The notes under the pieces were generated by a model. That model worked only from the letters and a program-made list of their open reading frames with translations, was not told where the DNA came from and made no database searches. 64,000 nt of DNA from Micromonospora arborensis (GTDB lineage: Bacteria; Actinomycetota; Actinomycetes; Mycobacteriales; Micromonosporaceae): positions 179,452 to 243,451 of the forward strand of contig NZ_PYBV01000005.1 in assembly GCF_003205615.1 (NCBI RefSeq). Reading direction: 5' to 3'. Below are positions 47,211 to 56,586 of this stretch, piece after piece. The position numbers and the translations under genes were made by a program. The stretch's first letter is position 1. Every line of letters starts with the position of its first letter.

Positions 47211-48029
47211 GTGAGGTTCCAAAGCGCCGTCCGCCAGGCCGGTCTCGTCGTGGCGGTCGCCGCCCTCGCGGTGACCGCGGGATGTGCCAAGAAGGACGAC
47301 AGCGAGGTCCAGGCGAGCGGGGTCAAGCTGGTCCAGGCGGGCAAGCTGACGGTCTGCACCCACCTGCCGTACCCGCCGTTCCAGTCCAAGGACACCAGCG
47401 GCAAGGTCACCGGCTTCGACGTCGAGATCATGGACCTGGTGGCCAAGGACCTGGGCGTCGAGCAGACGATCATCGACACCCCGTTCGAGGGGATTAAGTC
47501 CGGCCAGGACCTGAACACCGGCAAGTGCGACGCGGCAGCCGCCGGCATGACGATCACCGAGGAACGGCAGAAGGTGATGAACTTCTCCGACCCGTACTTC
47601 GACGCCACGCAGGCGATGCTGGTCAAGGCCGGTAAGCCCTACAAGTCGCTCGACGACCTCAAGGGCAAGAAGGTGGGCGTGCAGGCGGCCACCACGGGTC
47701 GTGACTACGCCAAGAAGTTCGAGAAGGAGAAGGGCCTGCAGATCGTCGAGTTCGAGGATCTCGCCGCCGAGCAGCAGGCTCTCGCCAACGGCCAGGTCGA
47801 GGCCGCCATCAACGACCTGCCGGTCTGGACCGAGTACCTCAAGTCGAACCCGGGAGGGTTCCAGGTGTCCGCCGAGTTCGACACCGGCGAGCAGTACGGC
47901 TTCTCGGTCAAGAAGGACGGCAACCCGGAACTGCTCAAGAAGATCAACGAGGCGCTGGCCAAGGCCAAGCAGGACGGCACGTACAACACGATCTACGAGA
48001 AGTGGATCGGCAAGCGGCCGAGCGCGTGA
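47211..48029 (+). CDS. Polar amino acid ABC transporter solute-binding lipoprotein
   Basis: This 272-residue family 3 binding protein has a signal peptide with lipobox VTAGC (Cys25), then KLTVCTHLPYPPFQSKDTSGKVTGFDVEIM, the ligand pocket FEGIKSGQDLNTGKCDAAAAGMTIT and FSDPYFDA, typical of glutamine/cystine/polar amino acid receptors. GTG at 47211 has GGAGGG eight bases upstream. The permease and ATPase genes follow. The exact amino acid cannot be assigned. Confidence 0.94.
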   Translation: MRFQSAVRQAGLVVAVAALAVTAGCAKKDDSEVQASGVKLVQAGKLTVCTHLPYPPFQSKDTSGKVTGFDVEIMDLVAKDLGVEQTIIDTPFEGIKSGQDLNTGKCDAAAAGMTITEERQKVMNFSDPYFDATQAMLVKAGKPYKSLDDLKGKKVGVQAATTGRDYAKKFEKEKGLQIVEFEDLAAEQQALANGQVEAAINDLPVWTEYLKSNPGGFQVSAEFDTGEQYGFSVKKDGNPELLKKINEALAKAKQDGTYNTIYEKWIGKRPSA

Positions 48030-48044
48030 TCGAGGCTCACAACT

Positions 48045-48071
48045 GGAGGGCGCGCGTCTCGCGCGCCCTCC
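48045..48071 (+). terminator. Intra-operon hairpin (possible attenuator)
   Basis: A perfect 12 bp stem (48045-48056 with 48060-48071) with a TCT loop lies between the binding-protein and permease genes. Such hairpins often stabilise the upstream message or partly stop transcription, giving more binding protein than permease. Confidence 0.7.
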
Positions 48072-48105
48072 TCGTCGGTAATCTCCGGGAAGGCAACGAG
48101 CGAAC

Positions 48106-48900
48106 GTGAAGCTGCGACGCCGCCAGCGGGAGCGGTTGTCCCTCGGGCTCCAGTACCTGGTCTTCATCGCCATCATCGCCGCTGTGCTGTTCGCCGCGGA
48201 CTGGGACAGGCTGAAGGACGCGTTCTTCCGCGTCGACATCATCAAGTCGATGTTCCCGACGATCATCACCGTCGCGCTGCGCAACACCATCCTCTACACG
48301 CTGGGTGCGTTCGCCTTCGGCCTCGTGTTCGGCACCATCCTCGCGTTGATGAAGCTGTCCCGGGTGGCGCCGTACCGCTGGGTGGCGACGGCGTACATCG
48401 AGCTGTTCCGGGGTCTGCCCGCGCTGCTGGTGCTGTTCCTCGTCGGGTACGGCATTCCCATCGCCTTCCCGGAGCGGGAGATTCCCGGCGGCGTGTTCGG
48501 TTCGATCGCGATCGGTCTCGGGTTGACTGCCGCCGCCTACATGGCGGAGACCATCCGGGCCGGCATCCAGGCCGTCCCCAAGGGGCAGATGGAGGCGGCG
48601 CGCACCCTCGGCATGTCGCACTTCACCGCGATGCGCACGATCGTCATCCCGCAGGCGTTCCGGATCGTGATCCCGCCGCTGACGAACGAGTTGATCCTGC
48701 TGACCAAGGACTCGTCGCTGGCCTACGTGCTGGGCGTGACGGCGCAGACCATCGAGATCACCAAGTTCGGCCGGGACATGCTGAACGACCGGGTGAACGC
48801 CACGCCGCTGCTGGTGGCCGGCCTCGCCTACCTGATCATCACCCTGCCCCTGTCCCAGGTGGTACGACGCCTCGAACTCCGCTACGCCAAGGCTCGGTGA
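48106..48900 (+). CDS. Polar amino acid ABC transporter permease
   Basis: This 264-residue HisM/GlnP-type permease has about five helices and the conserved [20 protein letters not shown] plus the EAA loop [30 protein letters not shown]. The GTG at 48106 begins [14 protein letters not shown]. Its stop overlaps the ATPase start (GTGA at 48897-48900). Confidence 0.94.
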   Translation: MKLRRRQRERLSLGLQYLVFIAIIAAVLFAADWDRLKDAFFRVDIIKSMFPTIITVALRNTILYTLGAFAFGLVFGTILALMKLSRVAPYRWVATAYIELFRGLPALLVLFLVGYGIPIAFPEREIPGGVFGSIAIGLGLTAAAYMAETIRAGIQAVPKGQMEAARTLGMSHFTAMRTIVIPQAFRIVIPPLTNELILLTKDSSLAYVLGVTAQTIEITKFGRDMLNDRVNATPLLVAGLAYLIITLPLSQVVRRLELRYAKAR

Positions 48901-49745
48901 CCCGCATGACGACCACCCCATCCCGCCCTGCCGTCGAGATCCGCGATCTGCACAAGTCCTTCGGCTCGCTCAAGGTGCTCAAGGGCATCGACTTCGAGGT
49001 CGGCCAGGGCGAGGTGGTCTGCGTCATCGGCCCGTCCGGCTCCGGTAAGTCGACGTTGCTGCGCTGCGTCGACCTGCTGGAGGAGCCCACGGCCGGCAAG
49101 ATCTGGGTCAACGGGGTCGAGATGACCGACCCGGACGTCGAGATCGACGCCGCGCGCCGTGGCATCGGCATGGTCTTCCAGTCGTTCAACCTGTTTCCGC
49201 ACCTGACCGTCCTGAACAACCTCACCATCGCGCAGCGTCGGGTGCTGCGGCGCAGTCGTGCCGAGGCCGAGCGCGTCGCGCGGGTCAACCTGGAGCGCGT
49301 CGGGCTGACCGACAAGGCCGACGCGTTCCCGGCGCAACTCTCCGGTGGGCAGCAGCAGCGTGCGGCGATCGCCCGGTCACTGTCGATGGAGCCGAAGCTG
49401 ATGCTCTTCGACGAGCCGACCTCCGCGCTCGACCCGGAACTGGTCGGTGACGTGCTCACCGTCATGCGCAAGCTGGCCGAGGACGGCATGACGATGATGG
49501 TGGTGACCCACGAGATGGCGTTCGCCCGCGACGTCGCCGACCGGGTCGTGTTCATGGATGGCGGCGTGGTGGTCGAGCAGGGGTCGCCGCAGGAGGTGCT
49601 CGGCGCGCCGAAGCACGAACGGACCCGCGCGTTCCTGTCCCGGGTCCTCGACCCGACCCATGTCGCGCAGCTCGGTCAGCCCGACCAGTCGCCCGAGCCG
49701 CCGCAGGCCACCGGCCTGCCGGCCGACGACCGCCACAACCTCTGA
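48897..49745 (+). CDS. Polar amino acid ABC transporter ATP-binding protein
   Basis: This 282-residue GlnQ-type ATPase has Walker [11 protein letters not shown]-loop [12 protein letters not shown], signature [14 protein letters not shown], Walker [14 protein letters not shown] and H-loop [10 protein letters not shown] Pro/Gln-rich tail of about 35 residues follows the domain. The overlapping GTG (48897) or the ATG three codons later can serve as the start. Confidence 0.95.
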   Translation: MTRMTTTPSRPAVEIRDLHKSFGSLKVLKGIDFEVGQGEVVCVIGPSGSGKSTLLRCVDLLEEPTAGKIWVNGVEMTDPDVEIDAARRGIGMVFQSFNLFPHLTVLNNLTIAQRRVLRRSRAEAERVARVNLERVGLTDKADAFPAQLSGGQQQRAAIARSLSMEPKLMLFDEPTSALDPELVGDVLTVMRKLAEDGMTMMVVTHEMAFARDVADRVVFMDGGVVVEQGSPQEVLGAPKHERTRAFLSRVLDPTHVAQLGQPDQSPEPPQATGLPADDRHNL

Positions 49746-49760
49746 CCAACTGATTCCGTA

Positions 49761-49794
49761 CGTCGGGCCGCCTCAGCGATGAGGCGGCCCGACG
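49761..49794 (+). terminator. Terminator after amino acid ABC operon
   Basis: A perfect 15 bp stem (49761-49775 with 49780-49794) with a GCGA loop begins 15 bp after the ATPase stop and is followed by TCGTTCTG. Confidence 0.85.
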
Positions 49795-49884
49795 TCGTTC
49801 TGCCGGCCTGCGTGTCAGGTTCATGTCAATCGAAAGACGTCGTGATGTCAAGGTAATCTTCTTGCAATCAGACCTGGACTTTCG

Positions 49885-49918
49885 TCGATGGATTACATAA
49901 GTTGCTGTCATCCATCGA
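49885..49918. promoter_or_regulatory. Inverted repeat upstream of laccase operon
   Basis: TCGATGGAT (49885-49893) and ATCCATCGA (49910-49918) form a perfect 9 bp inverted repeat 16 bases apart, about 125 bp upstream of the laccase start. Just before it, TGTCA recurs at about 10-25 base steps. Either may be a regulator site or the inverted repeat may be a transcript hairpin; the region is noticeably more A/T-rich than its surroundings. Confidence 0.45.
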
Positions 49919-50043
49919 AAGTTCTGAGTCTTCCGAGCAGAGTCCGCGACGAGCCTCACCTCAGTCGTGCTGCCGCCGCCTGTGCTCGGCGGTCGACGCA
50001 CCCTGCCCTCGTCGCGTCTTCGCCCGGTTGGGAACGGAGACCC

Positions 50044-51048
50044 ATGGACGATCACGCTGGTGGCTCCCACCGCCACCTGTCCCGCAGATCCCTGATCGCC
50101 ACCGGGGCGCTCGCCGCCGGGGCGCTGGGCGCGTCCGCCCCGACGATCGGCGCCGCGTTCGGCGGCAGCCCCGCACAGGCCGCCGCTGGCGTCACGAAGA
50201 AGGTCACCATCTACGCCGAGCAGTTGCCCGACGGCCTGTTCGGCTACGGTCTGGCACCCGGCCAGGCGACCGTGCCGGGGCCGATCCTGGAGATCTACGA
50301 GGGTGACACCCTGGAGATCACCCTGGTCAACACCACCAGCCAGAGGCTGTCCATCCATCCGCACGGGGTGGACTACAGCACCGAGTCGGACGGCAGCCCG
50401 TTGAACGCCTCGTTCAACAATCCCGGTGAGACGCGGACGTACGTCTGGCGCACGCGGGAGATGTTCGCCGCGGCCGGCCGGCGGTTCATGCCGGGCAGCG
50501 CCGGCTACTGGCACTACCACGATCACGCCATGGGCACCGACCACGGCACCGCCGGGGTGGCGAAGGGCCTCTACGGGGCGCTGATCGTCCGGCGGCGCGG
50601 CGACATCCTGCCGGAGAAGCAGTTCACCGTCGTGTTCCACGACATGACGATCAACAACCGGATGGCGCCGGCGACCCCGATGTTCGAGGCGAACCTGGGC
50701 CAGCGCGTGGAGTGGATCGCCATCGGGCACGGCAACCTGTTCCACACCTTCCACCTGCACGCGCACCGCTGGGCGGACAACCGCACCGGAATGCTGGAGG
50801 GGCTGAGCGACCCGAGTCTGGTGATCGACAACAAGGACCTCAACCCGGGCAGCTCGTTCGGGTTCCAGGTGCTGGCCGGGGAGGGCGTCGGGCCCGGCGC
50901 GTGGATGTACCACTGCCACGTGCAGAACCACTCCGACGGCGGCATGTCGGGGATCTTCCTGGTGCGCAACGCCGACGGCAGCATGCCGCCGGGCGCCGAG
51001 GAGGCGATCCACCGGTTCCAGGGCCACACCCACACGCACGGAAGCTGA
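50044..51048 (+). CDS. Two-domain laccase-type multicopper oxidase, Tat-exported
   Basis: This 334-residue oxidase resembles the Streptomyces small laccases that work as trimers. The Tat signal SRRSLIATGALAAGALGASA (13-32) precedes the first cupredoxin domain with HPHG (105-108) and WHYHDH (156-161), and the second with HTFHLH (234-239) and HCHVQNHSDGGM (290-301), completing T1, T2 and T3 copper sites. ATG at 50044 has GGAG upstream. It is the first gene of a four-gene secreted operon; the next start is 23 bp after its stop. Confidence 0.94.
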   Translation: MDDHAGGSHRHLSRRSLIATGALAAGALGASAPTIGAAFGGSPAQAAAGVTKKVTIYAEQLPDGLFGYGLAPGQATVPGPILEIYEGDTLEITLVNTTSQRLSIHPHGVDYSTESDGSPLNASFNNPGETRTYVWRTREMFAAAGRRFMPGSAGYWHYHDHAMGTDHGTAGVAKGLYGALIVRRRGDILPEKQFTVVFHDMTINNRMAPATPMFEANLGQRVEWIAIGHGNLFHTFHLHAHRWADNRTGMLEGLSDPSLVIDNKDLNPGSSFGFQVLAGEGVGPGAWMYHCHVQNHSDGGMSGIFLVRNADGSMPPGAEEAIHRFQGHTHTHGS

Positions 51049-51071
51049 CCGAACCGAAAGTGGGGACGGGG

Positions 51072-54000
51072 ATGACCAGAAAATCACGACGAACCCTCGC
51101 CGCGATAGCGGCCTTCGCGGCGCTGATCCCGGCAACGACGGCAGCAGCCGCGCCGAGCACGGCAGCCGCACCACGAACGGCAGCCGCCGCGCAGCCGCAG
51201 AAGACCGCGGTCCTGGTGTTTCACGGGCCGGTGGCCGAGCAGCAGGACCCGGTTTCTCGCGCGGTGGACACCATCAAGCAGCTTGGTGCCGCTCATGACA
51301 TCGATGTCACAGCCACCACGGACCCGGCTGTCTTCACCACGGCCGGGCTGTCGGCGTACCGCAGCGTGGTCTTTCTCTCCGCGACGGGCGCCGCGCTCAA
51401 CCGCGACCAGGAGTCGGCGCTGCAGAGCTACATGAAGGCCGGCGGCGGTTTCGTCGGCATCGCCGACGCCGCCCGCGCCCAGGTCGATTCGGCCTGGTTC
51501 ACCGGCCTGATCGGCACCCGCCCGGCGGGCGCGATCCCGGTGGCCGAGCCGGTGGCCGCGGTGACCGCCAGCGGCGAGAACCCGCCGACCGAGTCCAAGG
51601 AGAAGCTGTCCGACGGCGACGCCAACACCAAGTGGCTGGTCCGCACCCCGACCGCGTGGGTGGCCTACCAACTGGCCGCGCCCAAGCGGATCACCGGGTA
51701 CGCGCTGACGTCGGCCAACGACTTCGTCGGGCGGGACCCGAAGGACTGGACCCTGCAGGGCTCCAGCGACGGCCAGAGCTGGTCCGATCTGGACCGGCGC
51801 ACCAACCAGACCTTCGCGGAGCGGTTCCAGACCCGCCGCTTCGACATCGCCACGCCGCAGGAGTTCACCCGCTACCGGCTGAACATCACCGCCAACAGCG
51901 GTGAGCCGCTGATCCAGCTCGCCGACCTGCGCCTGTTCACCGGCGCGGCCACCGCGCCGCCGCCGACCCCCGTGAACCGGGCGGTGGTCGACATCCTGGA
52001 CCGCAAACACCCGGCGACCGCGTCGCTGCCCCTGACGATCACCCGGTCCGACCGCTGGGACAACTGGGACCCGAACCCGATCGGCACGGTGCACACGCTC
52101 GCCCAGGTCGAGGAGCGGCACTACAACCCGGGGGCGGCCGCGAACGGCGCGTTCCACCCGGTGTCCTGGTGCCGGGACTACGACGGCGGCCGGTCGTTCT
52201 ACACCGGCATGGGCCACACCGAGGGCAGCTACGGCGAGGAGGCGTTCCGCGCGCACCTGACCGGCGCTCTCAACTGGACCACCGGCCGCGTTCGCGGCGA
52301 CTGCCAGGCCACGATCGCCGCGAACTACAAGGTGGAGCGGCTCACCGCGGCAAACCAGACCGGGCAGTTGGACCAGATCGGCGAGCCGCACGGCCTCACC
52401 ATCGCGCCGGACGGCACGGTCTTCTACGTCGGCAAGGCGGCCTGCCCGAGCGGCCCGATCGCCGACTGGAACGACCCGAACGTCGGCCTGGGCTGCGGCA
52501 CCATCCACTCCTGGGACCCGCGGACCAAGCAGGTCAAACTGCTCACCACCCTGGAGGTGATGGGCAACCGGGGCAGCGGCTCCGAACTGGTGAAGAACGA
52601 GGAGGGCCTGCTCGGCATCGTGCCCGACCCCGCGTTCGCCGAGAACGGGTGGCTCTACGTCTACTGGATGCCACACGAGTCGGTCGACCGGGTGCAGCGG
52701 GTCGGGCAACGCACCATCTCGCGGTTCACCTACGACCGCCAGGCGCAGACCATCGACCAGGCCACCCGCAAGGACCTGCTGCAGTTCCCGGTGCAGATCC
52801 ACAGCTGCTGCCACGCCGGTGGCGGCATGGCGTTCGACGCCAAGGGCAACCTCTACGTCGGCTCCGGCGACAACAACTCCTCCGAGGGGTCGCAGGGCTA
52901 CTCCGGCAACAACTGGACCCAGGAGTACCAGGGGATCTCGTTCCAGGACGCCCGCCGCACGTCGGGCAACACCAACGACCTCGCCGGAAAGATCATCCGG
53001 ATCCACCCGGAGGCGGACGGCACGTACACCATCCCGGAGGGCAACCTTTTCCCGCCGGGCACCGAGAAGACCCGGCCGGAGATCTACGTGATGGGCGTAC
53101 GCAACATCGCCCGCCTGCAGATCGACCCGGTGCACCAGTGGCTGACCGCCGGCTGGGTCGGCCCGGACGCCGCATCGCCCAGCCCCACCCTGGGTCCGGC
53201 CAAGTACGAGACCGCCACCATCATCACCTCGGCCGGCAACCAGGGCTGGCCGTACTGCATGGGCAACCGGCAGCCGTACCGGGATCGCAGCAGCACCGAC
53301 GCGACGGTGCTCACCGGTTGGTACGACTGCGACAACCTGAAGAACACCTCGCCTCGCAACACCGGCCTGGTGGACATCCCCGCGGCCCGGGACAACATGA
53401 TCTGGTATTCGCCGGACGGCGGCGGCCCGGTGTTCCCCAAGCGGACCGACGGCAGCGGCCTCCCGACGTACGTCGCGGCCGACGCCACCTACACGCAGCC
53501 GTACCTGCGCGGCGGCGGGCAGGCCATCATGTCCGGCCCGACGTACCACCGCGAACTCGTCGACACGAACAGTGGCGTGGCCTGGCCGGAGCACTGGGAC
53601 GGCAAGTGGTTCATCGGCGACCAGTCGAACGCCAACAACCGGGTGGCGGTCACCGTCGACCCGGCCGGAGTGCCGCAGGCCGCCCCACCGGTGTACGCCG
53701 AGTCGCTGCGGGCCATCATCCCCGGCGGCAACGGTGACACCCGGCTGCAGAGCTGGATGGACGCCAAGTTCGGCCCGGACGGCGCGCTCTACCTGCTCGA
53801 CTACGGCGGCGGGTTCTTCAGCCTGCACGACAACCAGAAGCTGATCCGGGTCACCTACACCGGTGGTGCTCCCACCCCGGCGCCGGCCGCGACCTCGGTC
53901 GCCGTGCAGAACAAGCCGTTGACCATCGCCTTCAACGGTTCCCGCTCCGGCGGCGTCAGCCACCGGTGGGAGTTCGGCGACGGCGCCACGTCGACCGAGG

Positions 54001-55016
54001 CGAACCCCCGGCACACGTACGCCAAGGTTGGCACCTACTCGGCGAAGCTGACCGTCACGTACGCCGACGGTGAGACCGCGACGGTGCAGAGCACGGTCAC
54101 GGTGGGCTGCGCGGTGCCGGACAGCCGGCAGAACGTGTGGCTCGGGGACACCGACACCGGGGTGCCCAGTCGTACGGTCGGGCAGGGCTGCACCATCAAC
54201 GACCTGATCGACGACGAGAGCACCTGGGCCGACCACAACGGATTCGTCCGGCACGTGAGCACGGTGACCCGTGCGTTGCAGGACGACGGCCTGCTCAATG
54301 CCCGCGAATCCGGCACGCTGACCCGCCTGGCCGCCGCGTCCGAGGTCGGCCGGGACGGGCACACCGGGTACGAGCCCCTCTACGACGGCACCCCGGAGTC
54401 GCTGCTCGGCTGGCAGCAGGCGCCGACGGGATCGTTCAGCATCCAGCCGGACGGGGCGCTGCGCTCCAGCGGTGGCATGGGCATGCTCTGGCACACCAAG
54501 GAGTTCGGTGACTTCTCGGTGAAGCTGCAGTTCAAGGACATCGCGCCAGGCACGAATCGGGCCAACACCGGCGTCTTCACCCGCTTCCCGGACCCGCGGA
54601 TCCCGCTGGAGCAGCGGCCCGAGGGCAGCTGCGGCACCGTCGGATCGGCCCGTACGTCGCAAGCCTGGGTGGCGATCTTCTGCGGACACGAGATCCAGAT
54701 CTACGACGGCGAGACCGGTGAGCCGCAGAAGACCGGTTCGGTCTACAACTTCGACTCCGTGCCGCTCGCCCAGGCCGGTGTGACTCCGAAGAACCAGTGG
54801 AACGACTACGAGATCCGGGTCGTCGGGCAGCACTACACGATGATCCGCAACGGTGTGGTGATCAACGAGTTCGACAACACGCCGGGCAAGCAGTCGTCCC
54901 GGGCCGGCGACCCGCCGACCGACCTGCGGCAGTTCCTCCGCGGCTTCATCGGCCTGCAGAACCACGGTGACAACGACCTGACCGAGTTCCGCAACGTCCG
55001 CGTGCGGGAACTCTAG
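51072..55016 (+). CDS. Secreted giant: ThuA / discoidin / PQQ dehydrogenase / PKD / DUF1080
   Basis: This 1314-residue secreted protein begins with a signal peptide (about 1-27), then a ThuA-like domain (TAVLVFHGPVAE..) interrupted after residue 155 by an F5/8 type C module (SKEKLSDGDANTKWLV.., residues about 160-295) and continuing (VVDILDRKHPATASL.., WCRDYDGGRSFYTGMGH). A PQQ-dependent sugar dehydrogenase-like propeller follows (about 400-930: GEPHGLTIAPDG, GLLGIVPDP, CHAGGGMAFDAKGNLYVGSGDN), then PKD (WEFGDGATSTEANPRHTY), the 81-residue GCTINDLID module (1013-1093) and a DUF1080 domain (about 1100-1314) typical of 3-keto-disaccharide hydrolases. It probably acts on extracellular carbohydrate; the substrate is unknown. 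ATG at 51072. Confidence 0.9.
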   Translation: MTRKSRRTLAAIAAFAALIPATTAAAAPSTAAAPRTAAAAQPQKTAVLVFHGPVAEQQDPVSRAVDTIKQLGAAHDIDVTATTDPAVFTTAGLSAYRSVVFLSATGAALNRDQESALQSYMKAGGGFVGIADAARAQVDSAWFTGLIGTRPAGAIPVAEPVAAVTASGENPPTESKEKLSDGDANTKWLVRTPTAWVAYQLAAPKRITGYALTSANDFVGRDPKDWTLQGSSDGQSWSDLDRRTNQTFAERFQTRRFDIATPQEFTRYRLNITANSGEPLIQLADLRLFTGAATAPPPTPVNRAVVDILDRKHPATASLPLTITRSDRWDNWDPNPIGTVHTLAQVEERHYNPGAAANGAFHPVSWCRDYDGGRSFYTGMGHTEGSYGEEAFRAHLTGALNWTTGRVRGDCQATIAANYKVERLTAANQTGQLDQIGEPHGLTIAPDGTVFYVGKAACPSGPIADWNDPNVGLGCGTIHSWDPRTKQVKLLTTLEVMGNRGSGSELVKNEEGLLGIVPDPAFAENGWLYVYWMPHESVDRVQRVGQRTISRFTYDRQAQTIDQATRKDLLQFPVQIHSCCHAGGGMAFDAKGNLYVGSGDNNSSEGSQGYSGNNWTQEYQGISFQDARRTSGNTNDLAGKIIRIHPEADGTYTIPEGNLFPPGTEKTRPEIYVMGVRNIARLQIDPVHQWLTAGWVGPDAASPSPTLGPAKYETATIITSAGNQGWPYCMGNRQPYRDRSSTDATVLTGWYDCDNLKNTSPRNTGLVDIPAARDNMIWYSPDGGGPVFPKRTDGSGLPTYVAADATYTQPYLRGGGQAIMSGPTYHRELVDTNSGVAWPEHWDGKWFIGDQSNANNRVAVTVDPAGVPQAAPPVYAESLRAIIPGGNGDTRLQSWMDAKFGPDGALYLLDYGGGFFSLHDNQKLIRVTYTGGAPTPAPAATSVAVQNKPLTIAFNGSRSGGVSHRWEFGDGATSTEANPRHTYAKVGTYSAKLTVTYADGETATVQSTVTVGCAVPDSRQNVWLGDTDTGVPSRTVGQGCTINDLIDDESTWADHNGFVRHVSTVTRALQDDGLLNARESGTLTRLAAASEVGRDGHTGYEPLYDGTPESLLGWQQAPTGSFSIQPDGALRSSGGMGMLWHTKEFGDFSVKLQFKDIAPGTNRANTGVFTRFPDPRIPLEQRPEGSCGTVGSARTSQAWVAIFCGHEIQIYDGETGEPQKTGSVYNFDSVPLAQAGVTPKNQWNDYEIRVVGQHYTMIRNGVVINEFDNTPGKQSSRAGDPPTDLRQFLRGFIGLQNHGDNDLTEFRNVRVREL

Positions 55017-55024
55017 GAGTGACG

Positions 55025-56554
55025 ATGACCCGACGACTGACGGCCGCGCTGGCGGCGCTCCTGCTCACGGTGATCCCGTGGACCGCGACGCCCGCCTCCG
55101 CCGCCCCGCGCGTCGCCGCCGACCAGGTGTTGACCTGGACCGCCGACGACAACATCACCCGCTACAAGTCCGCACCCACCTCGGCGGTGGCCGGTGCCAC
55201 CACCATCATCTGGGAGAACAGCGCGGCCACCGGCAACACCACCGGGATGCCGCACACGCTGACCTTCGACACCTCCACCGAGGGTTACAACCACGACGTC
55301 ACGCTCAACATCCTGGCCAGCCCGTTCGACGCCAACGACGGCCGCCACCAGGCGACCGTCAACCTGACCCCGGGCCGGTACCGCTACTTCTGCTCGATCC
55401 CCGGCCACAGTCAGATGGTCGGCGAGCTGGTGGTCACCGAGGGCGGAGGTGGCGGCGACACCACACCGCCGACGGTCGCCGGCACCGTGGCCGGTGAGCG
55501 CGACCAGGACGGCAACTACCTCGGTGCGGCCACGGTGACCGTCACGGCCACCGACGCCGACTCCGGCGTGGACACCGTCGAGTACCAGGTCGACGACACC
55601 AGCTTCCAGCCGTACACCCAGCCGGTGCAGGTGACCGCGATCGGCGACCACTCGGTGCAGTTCCGGGCCACCGACCAGGCCGGTAACACCAGTGCCGTCG
55701 GCTCGGTGTCGTTCCGGATCGTCGAGCCGGGGGAGGAGGACACCACCGCTCCGGTGGCGACGGCGACCCTGGCCGGCGACCGTGACGGCGACGGCAACTA
55801 CATCGGTACGGTCACCGCCACGCTGGCCGCCACCGATACCGGGTCCGGCGTCGCCACCATCGAGTACTCGTTGGACGGGGCCGCCTTCACCGCGTACACG
55901 AACCCGATCGTCGTGACCGCGGCCGGGATGCACATGCTGCACTACCGGGCGACCGACGTCGCCGGGAACACGTCGGCCGAGCAGATGGAACACTTCACCG
56001 TCGTTCCGCCGGCGGCCGAGGACACCACGCCACCCGCGGTGTCCGCGACGGTCACCGGCGAGCGCGACAGCGCCGGCGCGTACGTCGGCGGTGCGACCGT
56101 CACCGTCACCGCGACCGACGACGACTCGGGTGTGGCGTCGGTCGAGTACGCGGTCGACGGTGGTGGCTGGACCGCGTACGCCGGCCCGGTCTCCGTCCGG
56201 ACCGTCGGCGCGCACACCCTGCGGTACCGGGCGACCGACACCGCGGGCAACGCCTCCACCGAGCAGTCGACGACGTTCACGGTGGTGGCCGACGGCACCG
56301 ACGGCTGCGCCGACTCGGACACCCGGGCCACGGTGATCATCGACGGCGACGACACCGGGGTGGCCAACGTCGACACCGGCGACGGCTGCACCATCAACGA
56401 TCTGATCGACGAACACGCCGACTACCCCGGCCACGCCGATTTCGTCCGGCACGTCGAGGCGGTCACCGCCGCGCTCGTGACCGACGGCACGCTCAACCGG
56501 CGGCAGCAGGGCACCATCGTCCGGGCCGCGGCCCGATCGGACGTCGGCGCATGA
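55025..56554 (+). CDS. Secreted blue-copper protein with three Ig-like repeats
   Basis: This 509-residue secreted protein has a signal peptide (1-27), a plastocyanin-like cupredoxin with type-1 ligands His77 (MPHTLTF), Cys123, His128 and Met131 (YFCSIPGHSQM), three beta-sandwich repeats of about 93 residues each beginning DTTPP or DTTAP and containing DSGV..VEY and HxLxYRATDxAGNxS, and the C-terminal GCTINDLID module shared with the previous protein. It could carry electrons between the dehydrogenase and the laccase; this is inference. ATG 55025 has AGGAG five bases upstream, while GTG 55019 overlaps that site. Confidence 0.9.
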   Translation: MTRRLTAALAALLLTVIPWTATPASAAPRVAADQVLTWTADDNITRYKSAPTSAVAGATTIIWENSAATGNTTGMPHTLTFDTSTEGYNHDVTLNILASPFDANDGRHQATVNLTPGRYRYFCSIPGHSQMVGELVVTEGGGGGDTTPPTVAGTVAGERDQDGNYLGAATVTVTATDADSGVDTVEYQVDDTSFQPYTQPVQVTAIGDHSVQFRATDQAGNTSAVGSVSFRIVEPGEEDTTAPVATATLAGDRDGDGNYIGTVTATLAATDTGSGVATIEYSLDGAAFTAYTNPIVVTAAGMHMLHYRATDVAGNTSAEQMEHFTVVPPAAEDTTPPAVSATVTGERDSAGAYVGGATVTVTATDDDSGVASVEYAVDGGGWTAYAGPVSVRTVGAHTLRYRATDTAGNASTEQSTTFTVVADGTDGCADSDTRATVIIDGDDTGVANVDTGDGCTINDLIDEHADYPGHADFVRHVEAVTAALVTDGTLNRRQQGTIVRAAARSDVGA

Positions 56555-56586
56555 GTCCTCGAATCTCATCGACAGGGAGTACAACG

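Noticed and set aside
51084-54965. A 1293-codon open frame antisense to the giant ThuA/PQQ protein
   Set aside because: It is the third-position mirror of a high-GC gene; its translation is Arg/Val/Gly/Pro-rich with no domain, while the opposite strand has clear domains.
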